Part shown: positions 7,696 to 16,178 of the stretch, piece by piece
Layout: the number at the start of each line of letters is the position of its first letter
How positions within the stretch are numbered: position 1 is the first letter of the stretch
Assembly: GCF_900119365.1 (NCBI RefSeq)
Contig: NZ_FPJO01000001.1
Location: 1-64,000 of the forward strand
Direction: 5' to 3'
DNA: 64,000 bases
Origin: Streptomyces atratus
GTDB taxonomy: Bacteria > Actinomycetota > Actinomycetes > Streptomycetales > Streptomycetaceae
Notes under the pieces: model-generated
Databases searched by the model: none
Told to the model about the DNA's origin: nothing
The model's input: the letters and a program-made list of their open reading frames with translations, nothing else
Translations under genes and position numbers: made by a program

Positions 7696-8340
7696 TCAGC
7701 TCGCCGCCCCGTGCCGGACGGCCCAGAGGGCCGCCTGGGTCCGGTCCGAGAGATCCAGCTTCATCAGGATGTTCGAGACGTGTGTCTTGACGGTCTTCTC
7801 GGAGAGGACCAGCGCCCGCGCGATCTCGCGGTTGGAACGGCCGTCGGCGATCAGGCCCAGCACCTCCCGCTCCCGTTCGGTGAGCGTGCTCCCCCGGCCC
7901 GTACCGCTGCCCGGGTCCTCCTGGGCCAGCAGGGCTCCCGCGACCTCCGGCTGGAGCAGGACATGGCCGGCGTGCACCGAACGGATGGCACCGGCCAGGG
8001 CATCCGGGTCGACGTCCTTGTACACGTAACCGGAGGCTCCGGCGCGCAGGGCGGGGACCACGGTGCGCTGCTCGGTGAAGCTGGTGACGATGAGGACCTT
8101 GGCGGGGTTCTCCAGCTCGCGGAGCCTGCGCAGGGCCTCGATGCCGTCGGTGCCGGGCATCTTGATGTCCATCAGGACGACATCGGGGCGGAGCTCCTCC
8201 GTCCTGGCCACCCCTTCGGCACCGTCGGCCGCTTCGCCGACCACCTCTATGTCGTCCTGGACCTCCAGGAACGTACGCAGACCGCGGCGGACCACCTGGT
8301 GGTCGTCGACCAGCAGCACCCTGATGATCCTGTCAGCCAC
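7696..8340 (-). CDS. NarL/LuxR-family response regulator
   Basis: The protein has 214 residues from the GTG at 8340. It has a receiver domain (RVLLVDDHQVVRRGL with acidic pocket D12/D13, phosphoacceptor Asp58 in VVLMDIKMPG, VTSFTEQ, and Lys in GYVYKDVDP). A LuxR-type HTH follows (LTEREREVLGLIADGRSNREIARALVLSEKTVKTHVSNILMKL). Its start overlaps the last codons of the kinase gene by 8 bp (stop at 8333-8335), indicating translational coupling. It is the output half of the two-component pair; a longer in-frame reading to 8541 lies inside the kinase gene and is rejected. Confidence 0.95.
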   Translation of the reverse strand: MADRIIRVLLVDDHQVVRRGLRTFLEVQDDIEVVGEAADGAEGVARTEELRPDVVLMDIKMPGTDGIEALRRLRELENPAKVLIVTSFTEQRTVVPALRAGASGYVYKDVDPDALAGAIRSVHAGHVLLQPEVAGALLAQEDPGSGTGRGSTLTEREREVLGLIADGRSNREIARALVLSEKTVKTHVSNILMKLDLSDRTQAALWAVRHGAAS

Positions 8341-9478
8341 CGGGTACCTCCATCTCGATCGTGGTGCCCTTGCCGGGCGCCGATTCAACGGTGAGCCTTC
8401 CGCCGACGCCGTTCGCGCGGTCCCGCATCGAGACCAGGCCCAGATGCCGGCCCGCCTGCCGGGTCGCCGCGGGTTCGAAGCCCGCGCCGTCGTCGGTGAT
8501 CCGCAGCAGTGTGCCGCCGCCGTGCCGGGCCAGCGTGACACCGACGTGCTCCGCCCCGGAGTGGCGCAGTGCGTTGTGCAGGGCTTCCTGGGAGACCCGG
8601 AGCAGTGCCTCCTCCTGGGCGGCGGGCAGGGCCCGGATGCCGAGGCTCTCGAAGGTGACCCGGGCCGTGTGGGCCCGGTCCAGGACCTGGATCTGGGTGC
8701 GGAGGGTGGCGATGAGGCCGTCCTCGTCGAGCGCCGCGGGGCGCAGCTCGACGACGGCGGCGCGCAGTTCGTCCACGGCTTCCGCGGCGAGCGCGGCGAC
8801 CTGCTGGAGCTCGCCCTTGGCGCGGGCCGGATCGCGGTCCACCAGGGCGGTGGCGGCCTGGGCCGTCAGCCGCAGCGAGAAGAGCTTCTGGCTGACCGCG
8901 TCGTGCAGCTCGTGGGCGAGCCGGGAGCGCTCCTCGGCGATGGTGAGCTCCCGGCTCCGTTCGTAGAGGCGGGCGTTGGTGAGGGCGATCGCCGCGTGCT
9001 GGGCGAGGATGGCCAGCAGCTCCTCGTCCTCGGCGGTGAAGCCGCAGCTGCCCTCGGGTTTGGGGCAGCGCTTGTTGGCGAGGAAGAGCGCGCCGATGAT
9101 CTCCTCGCCGTCCCTGATGGGCAGGCCCAGGAAGTCGGACATGTCGGGGTGGGCGGCGGGCCAGCCCTCGAAGCGGGGGTCCTTGCGGACATCGGCGAGC
9201 CGCTCGGGCTTGGCCTCGTGGAGCATCGCGGCGAGGATGCCGTGCTGTCTGGGCAGCGGGCCGATGGCCTTCCACTGCTCGTCGCTGACTCCGTCGACGA
9301 CGAACTGGGCGAAGCCTCCGTGGTCGTCGGGGACGCCCAGGGCGGCGTACTCGGCGTCCAGCAGTTCGCGGGCCGAGGCGACGATCGTCTTCAGGACGTC
9401 GCGCACTTCGAGATGCCGGCTCATGGCGAGCAGCGCGGCGCTCACGGCTGCGAGACCCGACGGTGGGCGATGGCTCAT
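8333..9478 (-). CDS. GAF-domain sensor histidine kinase (HisKA_3)
   Basis: The protein has 381 residues from the ATG at 9478. A GAF domain covers roughly residues 20-170 (SRHLEVRDVLKTIVASARELLDAEYAALGV, with LGLPIRDGEEIIGALFLANK). The dimerisation helix has the phosphoacceptor His192 in LAHELHDAVSQKLFSL, and the C-terminal ATPase has NALRHSGA, ITDDGAGF and GLVSMRDRA. No membrane segments are present, so it is a cytosolic sensor, comparable to DevS/DosS-type kinases but with a single GAF domain. It may sense a ligand or redox state through the GAF domain. It forms an operon with the overlapping NarL-type regulator. Confidence 0.93.
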   Translation of the reverse strand: MSHRPPSGLAAVSAALLAMSRHLEVRDVLKTIVASARELLDAEYAALGVPDDHGGFAQFVVDGVSDEQWKAIGPLPRQHGILAAMLHEAKPERLADVRKDPRFEGWPAAHPDMSDFLGLPIRDGEEIIGALFLANKRCPKPEGSCGFTAEDEELLAILAQHAAIALTNARLYERSRELTIAEERSRLAHELHDAVSQKLFSLRLTAQAATALVDRDPARAKGELQQVAALAAEAVDELRAAVVELRPAALDEDGLIATLRTQIQVLDRAHTARVTFESLGIRALPAAQEEALLRVSQEALHNALRHSGAEHVGVTLARHGGGTLLRITDDGAGFEPAATRQAGRHLGLVSMRDRANGVGGRLTVESAPGKGTTIEMEVPGG

Positions 9479-9920
9479 GGCCTCACCGTACCGGCGGCGT
9501 TCGAACGCCGTATCGGCCTGTGGAAGGCTGCGGATTAGGGCGCAGGGACTAGGTCCGACTGCCGTGCACAACAGGAGCGGAGACGCGTCATGGGTCCGCA
9601 CCCGGGCGGAATCTAACACTCCGAATTGCTGGAGCAACGGTTGGTGAGGTTGTTACCCGCCCGATGTGAGGCCGCGCATAGGACCCACGTCACTTACGAA
9701 GCCCACTAGTGGACGCATAAGCGCGACATCAGTGGTCATGAGCACGGTCCGACCCGTTCGAGCGGGGTCGCGATCCACTACCGGGGTTCGTACGTCACAC
9801 CTTTGCCACCGGATTTTGCTGGCGCTAAGAATTGCACTCGTCCCCGACGGAGATGCGAGAACGCCGCTTCCCGTCTTCGTCCTCCGTGAGGACTCCCGCG
9901 ATTCGAAGAGGTATGTCTGT
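9479..9920. other. 442-bp intergenic region upstream of transglycosylase
   Basis: This spacer lies between a leftward kinase gene and the rightward transglycosylase gene. It holds an imperfect hairpin (CGACCCG near 9760 with CGGGGTCG near 9775) and long stretches without coding signature. A long 5' untranslated region is possible; Streptomyces cell-wall hydrolase genes are sometimes controlled by c-di-AMP (ydaO) riboswitches, but I could not match that consensus here. Confidence 0.4.
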
Positions 9921-10697
9921 ATGTCCGTGTCCAGCATCCCCGGCCGTCGTCGTCGCCTGAACAAGACCCAGAAGCTCTCCGTCGCGGGTATCTCCGCCAT
10001 GGCCGTCGCCGCTCTCTCGTTCTCGCTCGTCCCCGCCAACGCCGACCCCAAGCCCGAGGCCGCGACCCCCGTGTCCGCCGAGCCCGTGGTCTTCGCGTCG
10101 GTCGCCGGAACTCCGCAGGCCAAGGCCGTGCAGGCCAGCATCATCGAGCAGCACTCCACCGCCGAGAAGCTGGTGAAGGCCGCAGACCTCGCCAAGGCCA
10201 AGAAGGCCGCCGCCGCGAAGGCCAAGGCCGCCGAGGCCGCCAGGATCAAGGCCAAGGCCGAGGCGAAGGCCAAGGCGAAGGCCGAGGCCGCCGCCCGGGT
10301 GAAGGCCGAGGCCGTCGCCGCGAAGCGCACCGAGACGCAGGCCGCCAGCCGCTCCGAGGTCCGTACCCCGGTCTACGCCAACAACCTGGACGGCTGGATC
10401 AACCAGGCCCTGGACATCATGCGGGCCCACGGCATCCCCGGCTCGTACGACGGTCTGCACCGCAACATCATGCGCGAGTCGACCGGCAACCCGAACGCGG
10501 TCAACGGCTGGGACATCAACGCCCAGAACGGCACCCCGTCCTGCGGTCTGCTCCAGGTCATCCGGCCGACGTTCGACGCGTACCACGTCCCCGGCACCTC
10601 GTCGAACATCTACGACCCGGTCGCCAACATCACGGCCGCGGCCAACTACGCGGCCGACAAGTACGGCTCGATCGACAACGTCAACAGCGCGTACTGA
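9921..10697 (+). CDS. secreted lytic transglycosylase (SLT domain)
   Basis: The protein has 258 residues from the ATG at 9921 (a second ATG at 9913 is out of frame). It has a signal peptide: basic RRRRLNKTQK then SVAGISAMAVAALSFSLVPANA, with cleavage likely after ANA. A highly repetitive Lys/Ala/Glu helical linker follows (about residues 80-145, repeated AKAKAE-type units). The C-terminal SLT domain has NIMRESTGNPNAVNGWDINAQNG with the catalytic glutamate, then GLLQVI and ITAAANYAADKYGSIDNV. It should cleave peptidoglycan glycan strands outside the membrane. Confidence 0.92.
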   Translation: MSVSSIPGRRRRLNKTQKLSVAGISAMAVAALSFSLVPANADPKPEAATPVSAEPVVFASVAGTPQAKAVQASIIEQHSTAEKLVKAADLAKAKKAAAAKAKAAEAARIKAKAEAKAKAKAEAAARVKAEAVAAKRTETQAASRSEVRTPVYANNLDGWINQALDIMRAHGIPGSYDGLHRNIMRESTGNPNAVNGWDINAQNGTPSCGLLQVIRPTFDAYHVPGTSSNIYDPVANITAAANYAADKYGSIDNVNSAY

Positions 10698-10731
10698 CCG
10701 GCGCCGCGGTTCGCCGGACGGCATCCGCATA

Positions 10732-10772
10732 CGCCGAAGGGCGGCACCCGCGCGGGGTGCCGCCCTTCGGCG
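10732..10772. terminator. bidirectional terminator hairpin
   Basis: CGCCGAAGGGCGGCACCC (10732-10749) has its exact inverse at 10755-10772 around a 5-base loop, between convergent genes. Confidence 0.88.
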
Positions 10773-10794
10773 TCCGGTGCCGGTGTGTCCGCGC

Positions 10795-13359
10795 CTACTT
10801 GCGCATGACCTCCGGCTCGTGGCGGCGCAGCAGTCGCGAGACCACGACGCCGCAGACGATGCCGAGCAGCAGCAGTACCGAGATGTTGATCCCCCACTGG
10901 CCGGCCGAGTGCTCCCACAGCGGGTCCAGATCGGTCGGGTTCTTCGGGTCCCAGGGCGCCATGAGGTGCGAGAGGTCCAGCGTCGTGCCCGCGCCGGCGA
11001 TGGCCCAGCGGGACGGCATCAGCCAGGCGAACTGCTCCAGGCCGGGCGAGCCGAACACCTGGAAGAGGATGCCGGTGAAGACGACCTGGACGATCGCGAA
11101 CATGACCAGCAGCGGCATGGTCTTCTCGGCGGTCTTCACCAGCGAGGAGATCACCAGGCCGAACATCATCGAGGTGAAGCCGAGCGCGATGATCGTCAGG
11201 CAGATCTCGACGGCCGGCGGCATGATCAGGCCCTCGGCCGGGAGCTCGCGGGTGGCGAAGCCGATGCCGCAGATGATGACGCCCTGGATGGCGGTGATCA
11301 CGCCGAGGACGATCACCTTGGACATCAGATAGGCGGAGCGGGACAGGCCGGTGGCCCGTTCCCGTTCGTAGATGACGCGTTCCTTGATCAGTTCTCGTAC
11401 GGAGTTGGCCGCGCCGGAGAAGCACATGCCGACCGCGAGGATCAGCATGATCGTTCCAGCGGCGCTGTTGAACCGGGACGGCGGGTCCGGCGGGGCCAGG
11501 CCGAACTTGGCCGGGATGACCACGCTGACGATGCCGAGCACGGCGGGCAGGATCACCATCAGGCCCATGAAGCCCTTGTCGGACGCGATCACCGAGACGT
11601 ATCGGCGCATCAGCGTCCACAGCTGGGCCGACCAGCTCTGCGGCTTCGGCGGGCGCATCTGCTGCGGGGGCGGCATGTGTACGGACTGCGCGGCGACGGC
11701 GTCGATGTCCGCGGCGTACATCTGGTAGTGCTGCGAACCGCGCCAGCGGCCCGCCCAGTCGTAGTCGCGGTAGTTCTCGAACGCGGAGAAGACGTCGGCC
11801 CAGGTGGTGTAGCCGAAGAAGTTGAGCGCTTCCTCCGGCGGGCCGAAGTAGGCGACGGAACCGCCCGGCGCCATGACGAGCAGCTTGTCGCAGATCGCCA
11901 GCTCTGCGACGGAGTGCGTGACGACCAGGACGGTGCGGCCGTCGTCGGCCAGTCCGCGCAGCAGCTGCATGACATCGCGGTCCATGCCCGGGTCGAGGCC
12001 GGAGGTCGGCTCGTCCAGGAAGATCAGCGACGGCTTGGTGAGCAGCTCCAGGGCGACGGAGACGCGCTTGCGCTGTCCGCCGGAGAGCGAGGTGACCTTC
12101 TTGTCCTTGTGGATGTCGAGCTTGAGCTCGGCGAGGACTTCGAGGATCCGGGCCTGGCGCTCGGCCTCGGTGGTGTCCGCGGGGAAGCGGAGCTTGGCCG
12201 CGTACTTGAGTGCCTTGGTGACGGTGAGTTCCTTGTGCAGGATGTCGTCCTGCGGGACCAGACCGATGCGCTGGCGCAGCTCGGCGAACTGCTTGTACAG
12301 GTTCCGGTTGTCGTAGAGGACGTCGCCCTGGTTGGCGGGCCGGTAGCCGGTGAGTGCCTTGAGCAGGGTGGACTTGCCGGATCCCGACGGGCCGATGACC
12401 GCGACGAGCGACTTCTCCGGGACGCCGAAGGAGACGTCCTTGAGGATCTGCTTCCCGCCGTCGACCGTCACCGTGAGGTGACGGGCGGAGAAGGAGACCT
12501 CACCGGTGTCGACGAACTCTTCCAGCCGGTCGCCGACCAGGCGGAAGGTCGAGTGACCGACGCCGACGATGTCGTTGGGGCCGATGAGCGCGGAGCCGGA
12601 CTTGGCGAGCGGCTGACCGTTGACGTACGTGCCGTTGTGGGATCCGAGGTCACGGATCTCGAAGCGGCCGTCGGGGGTCGCGTGGAATTCGGCGTGGTGG
12701 CGCGAGACCTGGAGGTCGGAGACGACCAGTTCGTTCTCCAGCGCACGACCGATGCGCATGACGCGGCCGAGGGCCAGCTGGTGGAACGTGGTCGGGCTGC
12801 GGTCGCCGTGCACCGGCGGGGCCCCCGCGGCCCCGCCGGGACCGCCCGCGCCGGGCGTCCTCGCCATGCCCTGCTGCTGCGGGACCTGCGGCTGTACGGG
12901 CTGCTGCTGCGGCGGGCCCTGGGGTGCCTGCTGCTGCCATCCCTGCTGCGGTTGCTGCGGAGCAGGGTCCTGCCGGCCGGGCCAGCCCTGCTGGGGCTGT
13001 GGGGCGGGGGCCTGCTGGGCACCCGCGCCCTGCCCGCTGTACACACCGGCACCCGCCGCGGCGGTGAGACTCAGCCGCGGGCCGTCAGTGGCGTTGCCCA
13101 GGTGCACGACGGAGCCGGGGCCGATCTCCAGCCGCTGGATCCGGCTGCCCTGCGCATACGTGCCGTTGGTGCTGCCGTGGTCCTCGATGGACCAACTCCG
13201 GCCATCCCAGCTGATCGTGGCATGCCGCCACGACACCCTGGCTTCGTCGATCGTCAGGTCGCCCTGCGGATCGCGCCCGAGGGTGTACGACCTGGACGGA
13301 TCGAGCGTCCAGGTCCTTCCATTCAATTCCAGTACGAGTTCCGGCACTCCGCGCCCCAC
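10795..13359 (-). CDS. FHA-domain ABC transporter (fused ATPase-permease)
   Basis: The protein has 854 residues. Two FHA phosphothreonine-binding domains lie at about residues 8-95 (YTLGRD, SWRHATI, STNGTY) and 198-275 (RIGRALENELVV, SRHHAEF, SHNGTYVNG). They are separated by a Pro/Gln-rich linker (about 115-165). An ABC ATPase follows with Walker A GPSGSGKST (322-330), signature LSGGQRKR and Walker B LIFLDEPTSGLD, then an ABC-2 permease of six membrane segments. The architecture equals Mycobacterium tuberculosis Rv1747, an exporter regulated by Ser/Thr kinase phosphorylation. The substrate here is unknown; regulation by a Ser/Thr kinase through FHA is expected. Confidence 0.93.
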   Translation of the reverse strand: MGRGVPELVLELNGRTWTLDPSRSYTLGRDPQGDLTIDEARVSWRHATISWDGRSWSIEDHGSTNGTYAQGSRIQRLEIGPGSVVHLGNATDGPRLSLTAAAGAGVYSGQGAGAQQAPAPQPQQGWPGRQDPAPQQPQQGWQQQAPQGPPQQQPVQPQVPQQQGMARTPGAGGPGGAAGAPPVHGDRSPTTFHQLALGRVMRIGRALENELVVSDLQVSRHHAEFHATPDGRFEIRDLGSHNGTYVNGQPLAKSGSALIGPNDIVGVGHSTFRLVGDRLEEFVDTGEVSFSARHLTVTVDGGKQILKDVSFGVPEKSLVAVIGPSGSGKSTLLKALTGYRPANQGDVLYDNRNLYKQFAELRQRIGLVPQDDILHKELTVTKALKYAAKLRFPADTTEAERQARILEVLAELKLDIHKDKKVTSLSGGQRKRVSVALELLTKPSLIFLDEPTSGLDPGMDRDVMQLLRGLADDGRTVLVVTHSVAELAICDKLLVMAPGGSVAYFGPPEEALNFFGYTTWADVFSAFENYRDYDWAGRWRGSQHYQMYAADIDAVAAQSVHMPPPQQMRPPKPQSWSAQLWTLMRRYVSVIASDKGFMGLMVILPAVLGIVSVVIPAKFGLAPPDPPSRFNSAAGTIMLILAVGMCFSGAANSVRELIKERVIYERERATGLSRSAYLMSKVIVLGVITAIQGVIICGIGFATRELPAEGLIMPPAVEICLTIIALGFTSMMFGLVISSLVKTAEKTMPLLVMFAIVQVVFTGILFQVFGSPGLEQFAWLMPSRWAIAGAGTTLDLSHLMAPWDPKNPTDLDPLWEHSAGQWGINISVLLLLGIVCGVVVSRLLRRHEPEVMRK

Positions 13360-13558
13360 TAGTTGTCCCCCGAGTCGCCCCCGTCACAGGGGGCCTAGGG
13401 ATGCTGAACATCGTGAGGAACTATTCCAGGACCAGTCCCGGATACGAAAGTCGGGCGGGGCGAAGACCCTGCCGAGACCTGCATCGTTACGGTGCTGACA
13501 CGAATAAAGGGAGCAGTGCGCGGTAAGCACCCCGAGTACGCACGAACCGCCAGCAAAA

Positions 13559-13617
13559 GGAATATCCGGGGCGTCCCCGGCCCGCCTGATATTCCGTCCC
13601 CGGCCCGCCTGCTTTCC
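13559..13617. repeat. tandem 22-23-bp repeat with nested inverted repeats
   Basis: The 16-mer GTCCCCGGCCCGCCTG occurs at 13573-13588 and again at 13596-13611, a spacing of 23 bp. An outer inverted repeat GGAATATC (13559-13566) and GATATTCC (13588-13595) encloses an inner one, CCGGGG-CGT-CCCCGG (13566-13580). The element lies in the 401-bp divergent spacer between the FHA-ABC and serB genes, otherwise without recognisable genes, and could bind a regulator of either. Confidence 0.6.
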
Positions 13618-13760
13618 GTCCGCGGCCACCCGACGGATCCGGACGCACGCGGTCCGTCACCGGCCATGTGCTCCGGGCGGGGGTACGGAGCCGACGCGCT
13701 GTCCGGTCCTCGGGACGGGCCTCCGGCGCCTCGCGGCGGACCGATACGGTGGGAGGCACC

Positions 13761-15026
13761 ATGAGCGCATCTCAGCCACCTCGGTCCTCCTCGTCTTCTG
13801 AGTCCCCTGAGCCCCCCGAGTCCCGTCGGGGCACCGACACTCCCACCCTTCTCGTGAAGATCTTCGGGAAGGACCGCCCCGGCATCACCGCCGGGCTCTT
13901 CGACACCCTCGCCGCCTACTCGGTCGATGTCGTCGACATCGAGCAGGTCGTCACCCGTGGCCGCATCGTCCTGTGCGCGCTGGTCACCACCCCCACCGCG
14001 GGCGGTACCACCGAGGGCGATCTGCGGGCGACCGTGCACAGCTGGGCCGAGTCGCTGAAACTCCAGGCCGAGATCATCTCCGGCACGGGTGACAACCGGC
14101 CGCGTGGCGACGGGCGTTCCCATGTGACGGTGCTCGGGCACCCGCTGACTGCGGAGTCGACCGCCGCCATAGCGGCCACGATCACCTCCACCGGCGGCAA
14201 TATCGACCGCATCTTCCGGCTCGCGAAGTACCCGGTCACGGCAGTCGAGTTCGCGGTGTCCGGCACCGGGACCGAGGAGCTGCGGACCGCACTGGCGACG
14301 GAGGCCGCCGGCATCGGTGTCGATGTGGCAGTGGTGTCGGCCGGGCTGAGCCGCCGGGCGCAGCGGCTGGTCGTCATGGACGTCGACTCGACGCTCATCC
14401 AGGACGAGGTCATCGAACTGTTCGCCGCTCACGCGGGCTGCGAGGACAAGGTCGCCGAGGTGACCGAGCAGGCGATGCGCGGCGAGCTCGACTTCGAGCA
14501 GTCGCTGCACGCACGGGTGGCGCTGCTGGCCGGGCTCGACGTGTCGGTGGTGGACAAGGTGCGTGCCGAGGTGCGGCTGACGCCGGGCGCGCGCACCCTG
14601 ATCCGTACGCTGAAGCGGCTCGGCTACCAAGTGGGTGTGGTCTCGGGCGGGTTCACCCAGGTCACCGACGATCTGAAGGAGCGGCTCGGGCTCGACTTCG
14701 CCTCTGCCAACACCCTGGAAGTGGTCGACGGAAAGCTGACGGGCCGGGTCGTCGGCGACATCGTCGACCGGGCCGGCAAGGCGCGGCTGCTGCGCAGTTT
14801 CGCCGCGCAGGCCGGGGTGCCGCTGGCGCAGACCGTCGCGATCGGTGACGGTGCGAACGACCTGGACATGCTGAACACCGCCGGGCTCGGGGTGGCCTTC
14901 AACGCCAAGCCGGTGGTCCGCGAGGCCGCGCACACCGCGGTGAACGTGCCGTTCCTGGACACCGTGCTGTATCTGCTCGGCATCACCCGCGAGGAGGTCG
15001 AGGCCGCCGACGGTCTCGTCGACTGA
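13761..15026 (+). CDS. serB: phosphoserine phosphatase with ACT domains
   Basis: The protein has 421 residues from the ATG at 13761, preceded by GGGAGG. The N-terminal part holds two ACT-like modules (TLLVKIFGKDRPGITAGLFDTLA and HVTVLGHPLTAESTAAIAATITSTGG). The HAD phosphatase has catalytic Asp207/Asp209 in VVMDVDSTL, the motif II serine in VVSGGFTQV, the motif III lysine region, and motif IV AIGDGANDLDML. It hydrolyses phosphoserine in the last step of serine synthesis, and the ACT modules are expected to sense serine. The first 25 residues are Ser/Pro-rich and disordered. Confidence 0.95.
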   Translation: MSASQPPRSSSSSESPEPPESRRGTDTPTLLVKIFGKDRPGITAGLFDTLAAYSVDVVDIEQVVTRGRIVLCALVTTPTAGGTTEGDLRATVHSWAESLKLQAEIISGTGDNRPRGDGRSHVTVLGHPLTAESTAAIAATITSTGGNIDRIFRLAKYPVTAVEFAVSGTGTEELRTALATEAAGIGVDVAVVSAGLSRRAQRLVVMDVDSTLIQDEVIELFAAHAGCEDKVAEVTEQAMRGELDFEQSLHARVALLAGLDVSVVDKVRAEVRLTPGARTLIRTLKRLGYQVGVVSGGFTQVTDDLKERLGLDFASANTLEVVDGKLTGRVVGDIVDRAGKARLLRSFAAQAGVPLAQTVAIGDGANDLDMLNTAGLGVAFNAKPVVREAAHTAVNVPFLDTVLYLLGITREEVEAADGLVD

Positions 15027-15038
15027 CGCGTTCGCGCA

Positions 15039-15085
15039 TACGGAGCAGGGCCCCGGCGCGGGAAACGCCGGGGCCCTGCTCCGTA
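15039..15085. terminator. bidirectional terminator hairpin
   Basis: A perfect 20-bp inverted repeat (15039-15058 with 15066-15085) with a 7-base loop lies between serB and the convergent phosphatase gene. Confidence 0.88.
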
Positions 15086-15096
15086 CGACAGCGGGA

Positions 15097-15615
15097 TCAG
15101 TCGTTGGGCGTCCAGTACTCGACCAGCCTGCCCACTCCGTGCTCCACGCCCTTCCAGGAGCCGGTGAACTCGACGACGGCGAACGCCGCGGTGGGGAAGC
15201 CGCCGCGGGTCATCCGGGTCAGGGCATCGCCCTCGGCCGACTCCGAGAGTGCGTCGGCGACCGCATGCATGCCGGGGTTGTGGCCGATGACCAGGAGGTC
15301 GTGCACATCGTCGGGGATCTCGTTGATCAGGGCGATGAGCTCACCGAGGGACGCCTCGTAGAGCCGCTCCTCGTACACGGTCCTGGGACGGTGCGGCATC
15401 TCGTGGACGGCCAGCTTCCACGTCTCGCGCGTCCTGGCGGCGGTGGAGCAGAGGGCCAGATCGAGGTCGATGCCGGAGTCGACGAGTTTGCGGCCTGCGA
15501 CCGGGGCATCCTTGCGGCCGCGCTCCGCGAGCGGCCGCTCGTGGTCGGAGTCCTGCGACCATTCCGCCTTTGCATGCCTGAGAAGGACGATCCTGCGAGG
15601 TGTATCGACGCTCAT
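15097..15615 (-). CDS. SixA-like histidine phosphatase
   Basis: The protein has 172 residues from the ATG at 15615. The phosphohistidine-forming motif is RRIVLLRHAKAEW (His14), and the second catalytic histidine is in LLVIGHNPGMH. The short length and RHAKAEW form fit the SixA subgroup of histidine phosphatases, whose E. coli member dephosphorylates phosphohistidine on HPt or PTS proteins. The physiological substrate in actinobacteria is unknown. The 75-bp gap upstream contains no other gene. Confidence 0.88.
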   Translation of the reverse strand: MSVDTPRRIVLLRHAKAEWSQDSDHERPLAERGRKDAPVAGRKLVDSGIDLDLALCSTAARTRETWKLAVHEMPHRPRTVYEERLYEASLGELIALINEIPDDVHDLLVIGHNPGMHAVADALSESAEGDALTRMTRGGFPTAAFAVVEFTGSWKGVEHGVGRLVEYWTPND

Positions 15616-15689
15616 ACACCTCAGCTTCGCATGAAATGTGCCGTCCGGCGCAGGGTGTTGACGGGCCTGTGCGGGGTGCTCGGGCACGG

Positions 15690-15896
15690 TCAGCCGGTCA
15701 CCAGGGCCGCGATTCGCGCGAGCAATCGGCCGACCGCCGGGTCGGTGGTCGCGGCGTGCGCCTCACCGGTTCCCACGATCAGCAGCAGCAGTGCGGCGAA
15801 CGCGAGCGCGGGCAGCGCGATGGCCCACCACGGCAGCCGCACCTCGACACTGCCCGTGGCCGGATGGGTGGTCCGGGTGTGCGTTGGGGCCGGCAT
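15690..15896 (-). CDS. small single-pass membrane protein
   Basis: The 68-residue protein begins MPAPTHTRTTHPATGSVEVRLP and has one strong hydrophobic segment (WWAIALPALAFAALLLLIVG), followed by a short Ala-rich tail. An ATG with upstream GGAGGC supports translation. No family was recognised; the adjacent SixA-type gene is in the same direction, so the two may be cotranscribed. Confidence 0.6.
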   Translation of the reverse strand: MPAPTHTRTTHPATGSVEVRLPWWAIALPALAFAALLLLIVGTGEAHAATTDPAVGRLLARIAALVTG

Positions 15897-16041
15897 GTCC
15901 GCCTCCGTGGGTCATCGGTACTGATACCGAAAATCTACGGATCCGGGCCCGGGGTTCCCATCCGGCGACCCACCCACTTCACCCTGACCTTGGCCCCCTA
16001 GGGGACGCGGGGGTCAACCCCACCATCGGCGGCCGAGTGGC

Positions 16042-16161
16042 TCAGGGGGACGCGATCGAGGCGATCACTGCGACGATCACGGTGATCAGCAGCATCGCTC
16101 CGAGTACGAGGAGGAGCTTCTTCTGACCGTTCTGGGGGTTCGGGTCGAGCACAGGAGACAT
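16042..16161 (-). CDS. 39-residue transporter-associated microprotein (SGM_5486 type)
   Basis: The ORF encodes 39 residues from the ATG at 16161: a polar N-terminus MSPVLDPNPQNGQKK and one membrane helix (LLLVLGAMLLITVIVAVIASIA). From memory this is the small family annotated as SGM_5486 transporter-associated protein, found next to CynX/NimT-type MFS transporters in Streptomyces. Here it starts 17 bp after the end of such a transporter gene in the same direction. It may be a stabilising subunit of the transporter; that role is an inference from proximity. Confidence 0.75.
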   Translation of the reverse strand: MSPVLDPNPQNGQKKLLLVLGAMLLITVIVAVIASIASP

Positions 16162-16178
16162 GGGCTCAGTCTCGCATC

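Noticed and set aside
9660..9900. c-di-AMP (ydaO) riboswitch ahead of the transglycosylase gene
   Set aside because: Such elements occur before some Streptomyces cell-wall hydrolases, but I could not find the conserved core here.
10160..10360. Repetitive Lys/Ala DNA as a tandem repeat element
   Set aside because: The AAGGCC-type repetition is coding for the Lys/Ala/Glu helix of the transglycosylase, not a separate mobile or structural repeat.
10777..13362. 861-codon open frame on the + strand opposite the FHA-ABC gene
   Set aside because: It is the antisense shadow of a clearly homologous gene, rich in Asp/Arg/Gly with no family features, as is usual in high-GC DNA.
16020..16110. tRNA-like segment GGCGGCCGAGTGGCTCAGG
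   Set aside because: Only the D-arm-like portion is seen; there is no anticodon or T-arm, and the region encodes the C-terminus of the 39-residue protein on the minus strand.
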